A stretch of 17,382 bases of DNA from Blautia sp. AF19-10LB (GTDB taxonomy: Bacteria > Bacillota > Clostridia > Lachnospirales > Lachnospiraceae), in contig NZ_QTWS01000046.1 of NCBI RefSeq assembly GCF_003461245.1, positions 1,060 through 18,441 of the forward strand, given 5' to 3'. The position numbers and the translations under genes were made by a program. Below the pieces are notes generated by a model. It was given only the letters and a program-made list of their open reading frames with translations, searched no databases and was not told where the DNA came from. Below are positions 1 through 6,121 of this stretch, piece by piece (position 1 is the first letter of the stretch; the number at the start of each line of letters is the position of its first letter).

Positions 1-55
1 AAAGCGTCCGGAAGCACGCGACTTCAGTCGTGTGAGGATAGAGTTGTTGATTCAC
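1..55 (+). ncRNA. Right end of an IS200/IS605-type (TnpB) element; omega-RNA 3' tail, partial
   Basis: Positions 14-33 form a near-perfect hairpin (CACGCGACT, two-base loop, AGTCGTGTG, one G-T wobble), followed by GAGG. This GC-rich hairpin in otherwise AT-rich DNA resembles the 3' end of IS200/IS605 and IS1341-like elements, which is also the scaffold end of the TnpB guide (omega) RNA. A TTCAC at 51-55 could be the element terminus, but the exact end is uncertain. The tnpB gene itself would lie left of the window. If the reading is right, the bases just after the element end act as the guide segment. The assignment is pattern recall only. Confidence 0.55.
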
Positions 56-60
56 AAAAC

Positions 61-97
61 ATAAAAAATAGAGCACATAGATAGATTCTACATGCTC
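61..97 (-). terminator. Probable minus-strand terminator hairpin
   Basis: On the minus strand an interrupted stem (GAGCA/TGCTC at 93-97/71-75, then TAGA/TCTA) is followed directly by TATTTTTTAT. It could end transcription arriving from the transposase remnant. The stem has a two-base internal mismatch, so strength is moderate. Confidence 0.45.
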
Positions 98-161
98 TTA
101 CGCTTTATATTCTGTTTTTATATCTTATTCTCTTTAGACAAATTTTTTTTGATTCTGTTTA

Positions 162-181
162 TTACACCAGTTTACAACTTT
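162..181 (+). repeat. Left terminal inverted repeat of the deleted IS
   Basis: TTACACCAGTTTACAACTTT matches the reverse complement of 937-956 with one mismatch (G versus C at 170). Confidence 0.75.
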
Positions 182-185
182 ATAA

Positions 186-800
186 TTAATAGACTTGCTG
201 ACGAATCAGCTGTTTTAAGGCCTTTGTCATGGCACAATAACAGATATTGATCAGATTTACCAGCATTTCAATACCCTTGCAGCTTCGTACCATATACCTG
301 CAAAGTGACCAGAAGGTTTTCTGCTCATAGTAGCTTGTTTCAATATTCCACCGGAACGAGTACAAAAACAGCGGAATATATTTCATCCTGTCATTCTTCC
401 ATACAGGTATGCAAAGCATAATACTTACAAAGCAGTGTCCATTCAGATAATTGGAACCATTATGTGCGGCATGGTCAAAGAGTTTTGAAACATTCTCAAA
501 CCGAGTTCCGGCCTTTGCTACCATGGTATCATCCACACAAAGAAATATCGGCTGTGTTGCCAGTGAATCCGGTATCATTCTCAAAGCAACTTTAGCTGTG
601 ATATTCATAAAGTGGGAATAATCAACTTTTGCATAGGAACATGCGTGGTAAAAGGTATTGAGGGATTTTGTGGTAATTCCAGACAAAAAGTGCTGATATA
701 AAAATCGAATGGAATGTCCAGATTCCAATGTTAGTATTGATAAAACGAGTAAAAACAAAGTATCTGCTGTTGAAGCAGAAAAAGTTTCAAAATAAATCAA
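186..800 (-). pseudogene. DDE transposase with internal in-frame deletion (204 aa)
   Basis: The N-terminal part carries the first catalytic aspartate region (FLCVDDTMVAKAG, D90/D91) and a FDHAAHNGSNYLNGH segment. The C-terminal part carries the glutamate region (FRWNIETSYYEQKTFW, E154) and the helix after it. This fits the IS4/IS701-like DDE group of Clostridia. The segment expected between them, with the second catalytic Asp, is absent: the protein jumps at about residues 141-144 (YIPL, near 369-380) from the first half straight to the last 60 residues. Length is about half that expected for the family. The reading frame stays open, so a product could be made, but it should be catalytically dead. 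The middle deletion is inferred from family knowledge. Confidence 0.8.
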
Positions 801-936
801 AAAATATTTGTGAAGTCTACCAGTCAGAGTCTTTTCGTTGTATAATGTCTTTTTCGTACAGGGTCACTTTCCTTTGTAATGTTTTGGAGCAAACTCATTA
901 TACATCAGAAAGCCCTGTACGATATTTTTTTATGAA

Positions 937-956
937 AAAGTTGTAAAGTGGTGTAA
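937..956 (-). repeat. Right terminal inverted repeat of the deleted IS
   Basis: The reverse complement reads TTACACCACTTTACAACTTT and matches 162-181 at 19 of 20 bases. Positions further out and further in diverge at once, which defines the ends. Confidence 0.75.
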
Positions 957-996
957 AGATTAATGATCTTTGTATTGGCACCGAAAATATATTTAT

Positions 997-1046
997 TTCT
1001 CCGCGGCTTTTCTTCCAGGATGGGAAAGTGCCGCGGAGAATTTTTT
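997..1046 (+). terminator. Strong GC-rich hairpin with U-tract (plus strand)
   Basis: TTCTCCGCGGC (997-1007) pairs perfectly with GCCGCGGAGAA (1030-1040) and is followed by TTTTTT (1041-1046), a textbook intrinsic terminator for plus-strand transcription. No plus-strand gene remains upstream because the IS remnant lies there, so it may have lost its gene. On the minus strand the same hairpin lies about 50 bp beyond the permease stop and may also work there, although the following bases are only AT-rich. Confidence 0.7.
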
Positions 1047-1090
1047 GCGAAGAAAGAATTGCTATAGCTTTTGTAATTCCGGGAAAACCT

Positions 1091-2239
1091 TTATCTAAGA
1101 AAAAAATACAATATTAACATGAATATCATGAATATAATATTGGAGGCTGTGAATATTCCCAAATACTTCCCTCTCAGATTCCTGTTTTCTTTTGCAATAT
1201 ATTTGAAACTTATCAGGCTTGCCATGGATGCAATCAGAGTGCCGAGACCTCCAATATTGGTTCCGACAATTAAAGCCCGGTAATTATCTGTAAAGCCGGA
1301 TAAAAGAAGCGCAGCGGGAACATTGCTCATAATCTGACTGGCAAGAACAGCAGTAAGTGTTTCCCTTCCTGCCATGATTCTTTCCAGAAAACTGCTGAAT
1401 TGCGGAATCCTTCCAAGGTTGCCGATAAAAATAAATAATGCGATAAAGGTGGCAAGCAGGGAGTAATCCACCCTGCTTATATTTTCCCTGTTTCTTAGCA
1501 GCATATATATAAGAACCAATACAAGAGGAATCTGGTATGGAATGATACGTGCAACAGTGAGCAGGCAGATTGTAAATAAGATCAGGTAAGCGGCCAGGTA
1601 TTCCATGTTAAGTTCTTTTCTGTCAGAGAATCCCAAAAGAGTTTTATCTTTTTCGGAACCGCATACGTGAGGTGCTTTGGCAGCGGCTACCTGTATCCAT
1701 ATCAGAAGAAGGATAAGTGCTGTGGCGGAATAGGGAAGCATCAGGGTTATTAATTCTGCCGCGGACATCCCTGCTCTGGCATATAGATAAAGGTTCTGCG
1801 GATTTCCGATTGGTGTGAGCATGCTTCCGAGATTAGCAGCGATTGTCTGCATGGCTACTATTTTAAGAAGCCAGTAATTGCCCAGTTCCTTTGGCAGTTT
1901 ATGCACAATGATCAGTGCAAGAGGAACAAAAGTAATCAATGCCACATCATTGGTGATCACCATTGACAGGAAGAAACATAAGAGTACCAACAGCCTGATC
2001 ACACCCACAGTTCCCGATGTTCCCATCAGCAATTTTTTGGCGAGTATATCAAAAACACCAACAGCCTTCAAACCAGCTACAATTGCCATCAAACAGAAGA
2101 GGAGCCCGAGAGTCCTGAAATCGATATAAGTAAAATAAGCCTTATCCGGTCTGACCCAGAACATAGAAAGAAGCGCCAGGATCACTGCAATTGACAAAAC
2201 GGTTTCTTTCCTGAAAAAAACATATAATTTTTGTAACAT
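1091..2239 (-). CDS. ArsB/NhaD-superfamily (CitMHS-like) anion permease, SLC13-type
   Basis: This 382-aa polytopic membrane protein should move an anionic substrate (dicarboxylate, citrate, arsenite or similar; not decidable here) across the cytoplasmic membrane. Hydrophobic segments fill almost the whole length. Two conserved halves show family signatures: TNDVALITFVP at about residues 96-106 with LGSMLTPIGNPQNLYLY after it, and SNVPAALLLSGF followed by VGTNIGGLGTLIASMASL near the C-terminus. The ATG at 2239 is preferred over one 15 codons upstream because GGAAAGGAA stands just before it. A TATACT box (2275-2280, minus) and a short 5'-UTR hairpin (CGGTC/GACCG, 2253-2268) lie upstream. It appears monocistronic. 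The superfamily is secure; the substrate is not. Confidence 0.85.
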   Translation of the reverse strand: MLQKLYVFFRKETVLSIAVILALLSMFWVRPDKAYFTYIDFRTLGLLFCLMAIVAGLKAVGVFDILAKKLLMGTSGTVGVIRLLVLLCFFLSMVITNDVALITFVPLALIIVHKLPKELGNYWLLKIVAMQTIAANLGSMLTPIGNPQNLYLYARAGMSAAELITLMLPYSATALILLLIWIQVAAAKAPHVCGSEKDKTLLGFSDRKELNMEYLAAYLILFTICLLTVARIIPYQIPLVLVLIYMLLRNRENISRVDYSLLATFIALFIFIGNLGRIPQFSSFLERIMAGRETLTAVLASQIMSNVPAALLLSGFTDNYRALIVGTNIGGLGTLIASMASLISFKYIAKENRNLRGKYLGIFTASNIIFMIFMLILYFFLR

Positions 2240-2252
2240 AATATTTCCTTTC

Positions 2253-2280
2253 CGGTCTGATACGACCGCGTATAAGTATA
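2253..2280 (-). promoter_or_regulatory. Possible promoter -10 and leader hairpin of the permease gene
   Basis: On the minus strand TATACT (2280-2275) is followed by a 5-bp stem CGGTC/GACCG with a six-base loop, then the ribosome site of the permease. I see no good -35. Only the -10 and the hairpin are visible. Confidence 0.3.
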
Positions 2281-2394
2281 TCACAGAAACATCCAGAAAA
2301 AAAGAATATCATTTTGTATTGTGGATTTCCAGTTTTATCAACTCTTTTTAAATGATGGGGACGATGCCAGTAGAATAGATTTTTTTATCATCAT

Positions 2395-2415
2395 TGGTAG
2401 CCAACTTGGCTACCA
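2395..2415. terminator. Perfect 8-bp hairpin just after the HTH gene
   Basis: TGGTAGCC, loop AACTT, GGCTACCA lies three bases beyond the stop of the minus-strand HTH gene. There is no clean U-tract on either strand, so it may be a weak or factor-dependent terminator or an mRNA 3'-end stabiliser. Confidence 0.4.
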
Positions 2416-2417
2416 TT

Positions 2418-3009
2418 TCACCACATATAACAATCAAACTCTTTCTCTCTGCCTTGCAGCCAACCCTCAAACTCCTGCCTTGGAATGCGAATCGTTTTGC
2501 TGCTTTGTACTGCTTCTACTTTTCCTTTTTTAATCCATTTGTGCACAGTTGCCGGATTCACTCCTGCCAGAACTGCTGCCTCATTTACTGTCAGATAAAC
2601 ATCATTTCCTATATTTTTGCTATGACCATCTCGTTCCAGAACCGCTCTTCTATAAGCTTCAATCCTGCGATTATCTTCACCCTTCACTGTCTCTGGTATT
2701 TCGTCCGATACGATATGATAATCGTCCTGGCTGCCATACCATTCATAAAAACTCTTCTTTGTCACTCGTCTTCGATCATCAAACTCAATGGTTTTCAGAA
2801 TCTCTGACTGATTCAGAAGACCATATACGGTAGATCTTGGAACGCCTAATAACCTGGCCATCTCTGGCATAGCCATGGAGCTTTCTACAATGTCACGAAC
2901 TTTCTCCCGGTCCTCGGCATTTCGGTACTGTTTCTGACTTCGATACCATTTATCAAATGTTTTTTGGGGGTATCATTTCCTCTTTCACTCTTTTTGACTT
3001 CATGTTCAT
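2418..3009 (-). pseudogene. Two-HTH (excisionase/MerR-like) DNA-binding protein, frameshifted near its N-terminus
   Basis: The intact part from 2876 encodes two helix-turn-helix units: an N-terminal one (MARLLGVPRSTVYGLL, then DDRRRVTKKSFYEWY) and a C-terminal excisionase-type one (YLTVNEAAVLAGVNPATVHK, then KTIRIPRQEFEGWL). The same frame continues upstream without stops through KWYRSQKQYRNAEDREKVRD, which echoes the later SFYEWYGSQDDYH and so looks like the true N-terminal region. It is separated from the natural starts (ATGs at 3009 and 3003) by a +1 shift at CCCCCAAAAAA (2960-2970). Removing one A joins MKSKRVKEE to TFDKWYRSQ. The intact length would be about 196 aa. It is divergent from the XRE gene. 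Either a real frameshift, slippage, or a base-call error. A shorter product from the ATG at 2876 would lack the first unit. Confidence 0.7.
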
Positions 3010-3017
3010 TATTGAGC

Positions 3018-3046
3018 TTGTTGTTAATTGATAATTCAAGTATAAT
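3018..3046 (+). promoter_or_regulatory. Sigma-A-type promoter of the XRE regulator
   Basis: TTGTTG (3018-3023), a 17-base spacer and TATAAT (3041-3046) form a near-consensus vegetative promoter reading toward 3134. It predicts a start near 3053 and a leader of about 80 bases. It lies in the divergent region shared with the frameshifted HTH gene. Confidence 0.65.
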
Positions 3047-3074
3047 AAACTCTATACGAGAAATGCACGTCTTG

Positions 3075-3105
3075 CATGAGGACTTAAATATTGATAATCC
3101 TCATG
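3075..3105. promoter_or_regulatory. Palindrome in the XRE gene leader (candidate operator or hairpin)
   Basis: CATGAGGA (3075-3082) and TCCTCATG (3098-3105) are perfect inverted repeats 15 bases apart, with further TTA/TAA symmetry inside. The position downstream of the promoter and 28 bases before the start codon suits an autoregulatory operator, or an RNA hairpin upstream of the ribosome site. Function is inferred. Confidence 0.5.
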
Positions 3106-3133
3106 TTTAGCGATATACGGGGAGGAAATTCTC

Positions 3134-3649
3134 ATGGGTAAACAATCCACCAGGGAAAACAAAACAATTTACCAGCTTTGCCGAGAAGCGGCAGGACTTA
3201 CAAGAGCAGAGGCCAGTGAAAAAATGGATGCTGTCTCTGATTCAAAAATTGAAAAATTTGAATATGAAACACAAGAACCTACGCCTTATGACATCCTCCA
3301 AATGGCAGATGCCTATAAAAGACCAGAGCTTTGCAATTATTATTGCTCTCACAAATGCGAAATCGGCTATCGTTATGTTCCTGAAGTAGAAGTAACCGAT
3401 CTGTCAAATATCATTTTGGAGACAATTGCCAGTTTAAATGAAATCAATCCTCTTACTGGTCGTCTAATCCAGATTGCCCGTGACGGTAAGATCAGCGATG
3501 ATGAAATGAAAGATTTTGCTTATATCAGTAAAAAACTTGATGAAATTTCTTTAGCCATAGACTCTTTGAATCTTTGGGTAGATAAGACCGCCGGAGAACA
3601 GGGGCTTAATCTTGATCTCTTAAATGCCGAAAAAGAAAAATTAAAATAA
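3134..3649 (+). CDS. XRE-family helix-turn-helix regulator
   Basis: A 171-aa protein with an N-terminal XRE/Cro-type HTH (about residues 11-65: TIYQLCREAAGLTRAEASEK, then DSKIEKFEYETQEPTPYDI). It is followed by a Cys cluster (LCNYYCSHKC, C67/C71/C75) and a helical C-terminal region ending in a Lys/Glu-rich helix that may mediate oligomerisation. GGGGAGGAA before the ATG fixes the start. It is probably a cytoplasmic repressor or activator. The palindrome in its own leader suggests autoregulation, and it stands beside the 42-aa/71-aa/AIM24 locus, which it may also control. Targets cannot be read from sequence. The Cys cluster might bind metal or sense redox state, but that is speculative. Confidence 0.85.
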   Translation: MGKQSTRENKTIYQLCREAAGLTRAEASEKMDAVSDSKIEKFEYETQEPTPYDILQMADAYKRPELCNYYCSHKCEIGYRYVPEVEVTDLSNIILETIASLNEINPLTGRLIQIARDGKISDDEMKDFAYISKKLDEISLAIDSLNLWVDKTAGEQGLNLDLLNAEKEKLK

Positions 3650-3662
3650 TCCATGACGCAAC

Positions 3663-3698
3663 AAAAGGCAATGAAGCATTTCTGACTCATTGCCTTTT
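3663..3698. terminator. Bidirectional intrinsic terminator
   Basis: AAAAGGCAATGA (3663-3674) and TCATTGCCTTTT (3687-3698) form a perfect 12-bp stem with A-tract and T-tract at its ends. It lies 13 bases after the XRE stop and also downstream of the convergent minus-strand membrane gene, so it serves both. Confidence 0.8.
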
Positions 3699-3755
3699 CC
3701 TTTACATACGCTGTAATTGATTGACTATACTTTCTGTTTTCTTCCTCCTGATCCA

Positions 3756-3971
3756 TTATGAATGTGACGTCACCAGTGCTATAATGCCACCGACAATCAA
3801 CAATGGAAAAGCAATGTACATCAGTCCACCTATAACCATACCAATCAACATCACCGGAAAGAAAATAACTGTACAAAGTAGTTTCATAATTCCCCAGGAC
3901 GCTTTTAATCCAAATATAAAAAATTTTCCAACAAACCAAATTATACAAATTGTAAATAATAACGATAACAT
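3756..3971 (-). CDS. Small two-segment membrane protein, 71 aa, unknown function
   Basis: I do not recognise a named family. Nearly the whole protein is hydrophobic: one segment at about residues 2-22 (LSLLFTICIIWFVGKFFIFG), a short linker with a Lys, and a second long Gly-rich stretch from about 32 to 67 (VIFFPVMLIGMVIGG and on) ending in SHS. It should sit in the cytoplasmic membrane. The start is well supported by AGAAGGAG before the ATG. It lies 26 bases after the stop of a 42-aa gene and is probably co-transcribed with it. A longer overlapping frame on the same strand has no ribosome site and is rejected. The two genes diverge from AIM24, which suggests a link to envelope function. Confidence 0.75.
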   Translation of the reverse strand: MLSLLFTICIIWFVGKFFIFGLKASWGIMKLLCTVIFFPVMLIGMVIGGLMYIAFPLLIVGGIIALVTSHS

Positions 3972-3997
3972 TTTTTACTCCTTCTGACATGTGTCTT

Positions 3998-4126
3998 TCA
4001 TTTTTTCTGTTCTTTTTCTGCTAAATATTCAGATGTGTTCTTTATACCAAGTTTATTACTGAATGTCGGATTTTTCTCCATCTTTTCTATTATCCGGATT
4101 AATCGAATTCTCTGTGCTGCTTCCAT
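3998..4126 (-). CDS. 42-aa charged small protein
   Basis: The frame encodes MEAAQRIRLIRIIEKMEKNP followed by TFSNKLGIKNTSEYLAEKEQ and KK, then TGA. It starts at an ATG preceded by GGGGTGATC. The product is soluble, rich in Arg, Lys and Glu, and predicted helical. I believe similar small proteins of the RLIRxIEKMExNP type occur in Lachnospiraceae, but this is from memory. It sits first in a two-gene unit with the 71-aa membrane protein. A charged helix next to a tiny membrane protein could be a regulator or adaptor; no function can be assigned. Confidence 0.65.
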   Translation of the reverse strand: MEAAQRIRLIRIIEKMEKNPTFSNKLGIKNTSEYLAEKEQKK

Positions 4127-4218
4127 CTGATCACCCCATTTATATTCTGCTTTTTTGTTGATATTGTCACTATAACAAATTTATTTTTCATAATACACAT
4201 CCACCATGAGGAATTACA

Positions 4219-4303
4219 TCTTTATATTTCTCGAATTTTGAGAATTCTGTCTTTATATTTCTCTGCACGAATTGTTTTCTATCTATGCTGACTCTTTTAT
4301 AAT
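4219..4303 (+). promoter_or_regulatory. Repeat-dyad-repeat control region and promoter of AIM24
   Basis: TCTTTATATTTCTC occurs twice as a perfect direct repeat (4219-4232 and 4250-4263), 31 bases apart, with a dyad TTCTC/GAGAA and GAATT/GAATTC symmetry between them. A good -10, TATAAT (4298-4303), follows, but no -35 stands at the right spacing (TTGTTT at 4272-4277 is 20 bases away). A weak -35 with tandem sites just upstream is the usual layout of an activator-dependent promoter. The region from 4127 to 4353 otherwise holds no gene and probably also carries the divergent promoter for the 42-aa gene. Confidence 0.45.
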
Positions 4304-4353
4304 AAGCATATACGAGCAACATCATAAATTATTATTAAAAGGGAGATTATGCT

Positions 4354-5190
4354 ATGCGAATTGAAAATTTACAAAATGAAAACAGAAAATATGCAAAAAG
4401 CATCGGAAACTTCCATGTGCTTGAATATGTGCAGGATGCCAGCGTTTCACCTATGAATGCAATGAATGAGTATTTCATGAGTAAAATGAATGTCAGAAGA
4501 AGACAGGTTGTTATTGATATTGATAAAGACCATTCAGCTGTTATCCAGGCTGGTTCCATGCAGTGGATGGGTGGTAATGTACAAGCCACGTCTGGTGTAA
4601 AAGGTATCGGAGATTTCCTTGGAAAGGCACTCAAGGGTGCGGTTACAAAAGAAACCGCAGTTAAACCAGAATATGTTGGTGAAGGCTGTCTGGTACTGGA
4701 ACCGACATATAAATACATTATTCTTGCAGATGTTGGCAAGTGGGGATCGGCCGGAATGACAATTGAAGATGGCATGTTCCTGGCTTGTGATGCAAATGTA
4801 AAAAGTAAAGTTGTAGCCAGAAAGAACCTTTCATCAGCAGTATTAGGTAGCGAAGGCCTGTTTAATCTGAGTTTACAGGGAAATGGTGTAGCTGCACTGG
4901 AGTCTAATGTTCCCGAAGATGAATTGATTGAAGTTATATTGGAAAATGATGAACTGAAAATTGATGGAAACCTTGCCGTATGCTGGTCATCAAACCTTGA
5001 ATTTACCGTAGAACGATCAACCAAAACACTTGTCGGATCTGCAGTTAGCGGAGAGGGTCTGGTAAATGTTTACCGCGGAACAGGACGGGTACTGATGTGT
5101 CCGGTCGCACCGACAACTTCCTTGTTTGAGTCCACCAACACCATGACAGCAAAGGCTGCAGCTAAATCCAGCAATACATTTGGAAAATAA
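4354..5190 (+). CDS. AIM24 family protein
   Basis: A 278-aa protein of the AIM24 family (DUF/TIGR00266-like beta-rich fold; function in bacteria unknown, the eukaryotic namesake affects mitochondrial inner-membrane organisation). Visible traits are a Gly-rich beta-strand pattern, the segment MQWMGGNVQATSGVKGIGDF, GEGCLVLEPTYKYIIL, and a second half with SEGLFNLSLQGNG and GEGLVNVYRGTGRVLMCP. A low-complexity tail of Ala/Ser/Thr residues ends the protein. There is no signal peptide or membrane segment. GGGAG eight bases before the ATG at 4354 favours it over an ATG five bases upstream in another frame. It is monocistronic, with its own terminator, and divergent from two small genes. The family call is firm. 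Confidence 0.85.
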   Translation: MRIENLQNENRKYAKSIGNFHVLEYVQDASVSPMNAMNEYFMSKMNVRRRQVVIDIDKDHSAVIQAGSMQWMGGNVQATSGVKGIGDFLGKALKGAVTKETAVKPEYVGEGCLVLEPTYKYIILADVGKWGSAGMTIEDGMFLACDANVKSKVVARKNLSSAVLGSEGLFNLSLQGNGVAALESNVPEDELIEVILENDELKIDGNLAVCWSSNLEFTVERSTKTLVGSAVSGEGLVNVYRGTGRVLMCPVAPTTSLFESTNTMTAKAAAKSSNTFGK

Positions 5191-5219
5191 GCATAAAATA
5201 CATTCCCTTGTAACCAACG

Positions 5220-5258
5220 AACGCCGGTATAGGATTATAAAAATCCTGTATCGGCGTT
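5220..5258. terminator. Terminator after AIM24, probably bidirectional
   Basis: A 17-bp stem (AACGCCGGTATAGGATT pairing with AATCCTGTATCGGCGTT, two G-T wobbles) with an ATAAA loop is followed by an AT/T-rich run. It also lies downstream of the convergent acetyltransferase gene. It is closely related in sequence to the hairpin at 17224-17275. Confidence 0.8.
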
Positions 5259-5319
5259 ATTAATTGATCGTTTTATTTTTCTTTATTAAAATAAACCTCT
5301 CGTCATCTCGGCAAATTTT

Positions 5320-5937
5320 TCAATTCTTTTCAATTCCATCTAGCATATGATCTTTCTCAGTTATTTTTCGAATGACCCGGCATGGATTTCCAACTGCCAA
5401 ACTATACGGCGGAATATCTTTTGTTACAACACTTCCTGCACCAATTACACACCCTTCTCCTATGGTGACACCACCGCAAACAACCACATTAGATGCTAGC
5501 CAGCAATTATCTTTTATAGTTATTGGTTTCGCATATTCAAGATTATAAAAACTGCCATCTTCTCTCATCCTGATATTGCGTTCTTCAGGTAATAATGGAT
5601 GCATGGGAGTTGCCAATGTAACATTTGGACCAATCATCACATTATCGCCTATATGTATTTCACATACATCTAAACATGTAAAATTAAAATTTGCAGAACT
5701 GAATTTTCCAAAGAACGTATTACATCCATAATCAAAATAAACAGGTGCCTGTAAATAGGGGAGTTCCTCTGTTGCTGTCAATAATTCCCTCAATATCTGT
5801 GCTTGTTCTTCTTGGTCATCTTCATCTGTCAAATTGTATTTTCTTGCTAATTTACGTGCATTCACGCGTAATTGTTCCAATTCTTTATCTGTTGGATCGT
5901 ACAACTCTCCACTTAGCATTTTTTCTCTTTCAGTCAT
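5320..5937 (-). CDS. Maltose/galactoside O-acetyltransferase (hexapeptide family)
   Basis: A 205-aa enzyme of the LacA/Maa group, which moves an acetyl group from acetyl-CoA to a sugar hydroxyl in the cytoplasm. The N-terminal Mac domain (TEREKMLSGELYDPTDKEL) is followed by left-handed beta-helix hexapeptide repeats (IHIGDNVMIGPNV, ITIKDNCWLASNVVV, VTIGEGCVIGAGSVV) and the closing AVGNPCRVIRKI. The catalytic His is in ATPMHPLL (H113). The length is typical. AGGAGG nine bases before the ATG fixes the start. It follows the MBL gene on the same strand with about 120 bases between, and may be separately transcribed. The symbol maa or lacA is possible, but the substrate cannot be decided. Confidence 0.88.
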   Translation of the reverse strand: MTEREKMLSGELYDPTDKELEQLRVNARKLARKYNLTDEDDQEEQAQILRELLTATEELPYLQAPVYFDYGCNTFFGKFSSANFNFTCLDVCEIHIGDNVMIGPNVTLATPMHPLLPEERNIRMREDGSFYNLEYAKPITIKDNCWLASNVVVCGGVTIGEGCVIGAGSVVTKDIPPYSLAVGNPCRVIRKITEKDHMLDGIEKN

Positions 5938-6055
5938 TTCCGATAGCCTCCTAATTCCGATTAGCGTATCAAATCATTTTCTTCATTCTATCACAGCCTC
6001 TATTATTCCACCATCAATCTTTCAAACCAGGTATCCATAGCAAGGATGAACTGAC

Positions 6056-6121
6056 CTACATCTCCTTGACAAACTTGTTTGGAGAGGCTACGATACGCCC
6101 TGTGATCGCACTAAACTTCAT
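6056..6121 (-). CDS. Possible 21-aa ORF overlapping the MBL stop codon
   Basis: The ATG overlaps the MBL gene stop (ATGA) and is preceded by AAAGGAG at good spacing. The frame reads MKFSAITGRIVASPNKFVKE M then TAG. AAAGGAG also encodes the last residues of the hydrolase, so the ribosome-site match may be coincidence. It may be a leader or translationally coupled peptide, or nothing. A second overlapping frame (SLSKQVCQGDVGQFILAM and on) is also open to 6000 but lacks a start. Confidence 0.25.
   Translation of the reverse strand: MKFSAITGRIVASPNKFVKEM

Larger units (their letters stand above)
162..956 (-). mobile_element. Internally deleted DDE insertion sequence (IS4/IS701-like), 795 bp
   Basis: A minus-strand transposase remnant is bracketed by terminal inverted repeats at 162-181 and 937-956, which match at 19 of 20 positions. 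Full-length elements carrying this type of transposase should be roughly twice this size, so this is a short deletion derivative that keeps both ends. It could in principle be moved in trans by an intact relative. I see no convincing target-site duplication. An inverted repeat CGTACAGGG (855-863)/CCCTGTACG (913-921) lies in the leader between the right end and the transposase start. A TATAAT-like box reads toward the gene near 893-900 on the minus strand, without a clear -35. Confidence 0.75.

Noticed and set aside
2321..2833. Several plus-strand frames opposite the HTH gene
   Set aside because: Hydrophobic shadow translations of a clear two-HTH gene on the minus strand.
2957..2970. Programmed -1 frameshift at A AAA AAC in the HTH gene
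   Set aside because: The heptamer is in the right phase, but a -1 shift leads to a frame that stops; the conserved downstream frame needs +1.
3520..3990. 156-codon minus-strand frame over the 71-aa membrane gene and the XRE tail
   Set aside because: It runs through the bidirectional terminator and the XRE coding region. The AGAAGGAG site points to the 71-aa frame instead.
4219..4263. CRISPR-like repeats
   Set aside because: Only two copies, AT-rich, no spacer array; better read as regulatory sites.
4347..5024. 225-codon minus-strand frame opposite AIM24
   Set aside because: Composition rich in Ser/Thr/Phe without domain pattern; AIM24 on the other strand is clearly coding and has a ribosome site.
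6000..6113. Second minus-strand frame reading SLSKQVCQGDVGQFILAMDT
   Set aside because: It looks protein-like but follows an in-frame TAG, has no start or ribosome site, and overlaps the 21-aa candidate. Not strong enough to call.
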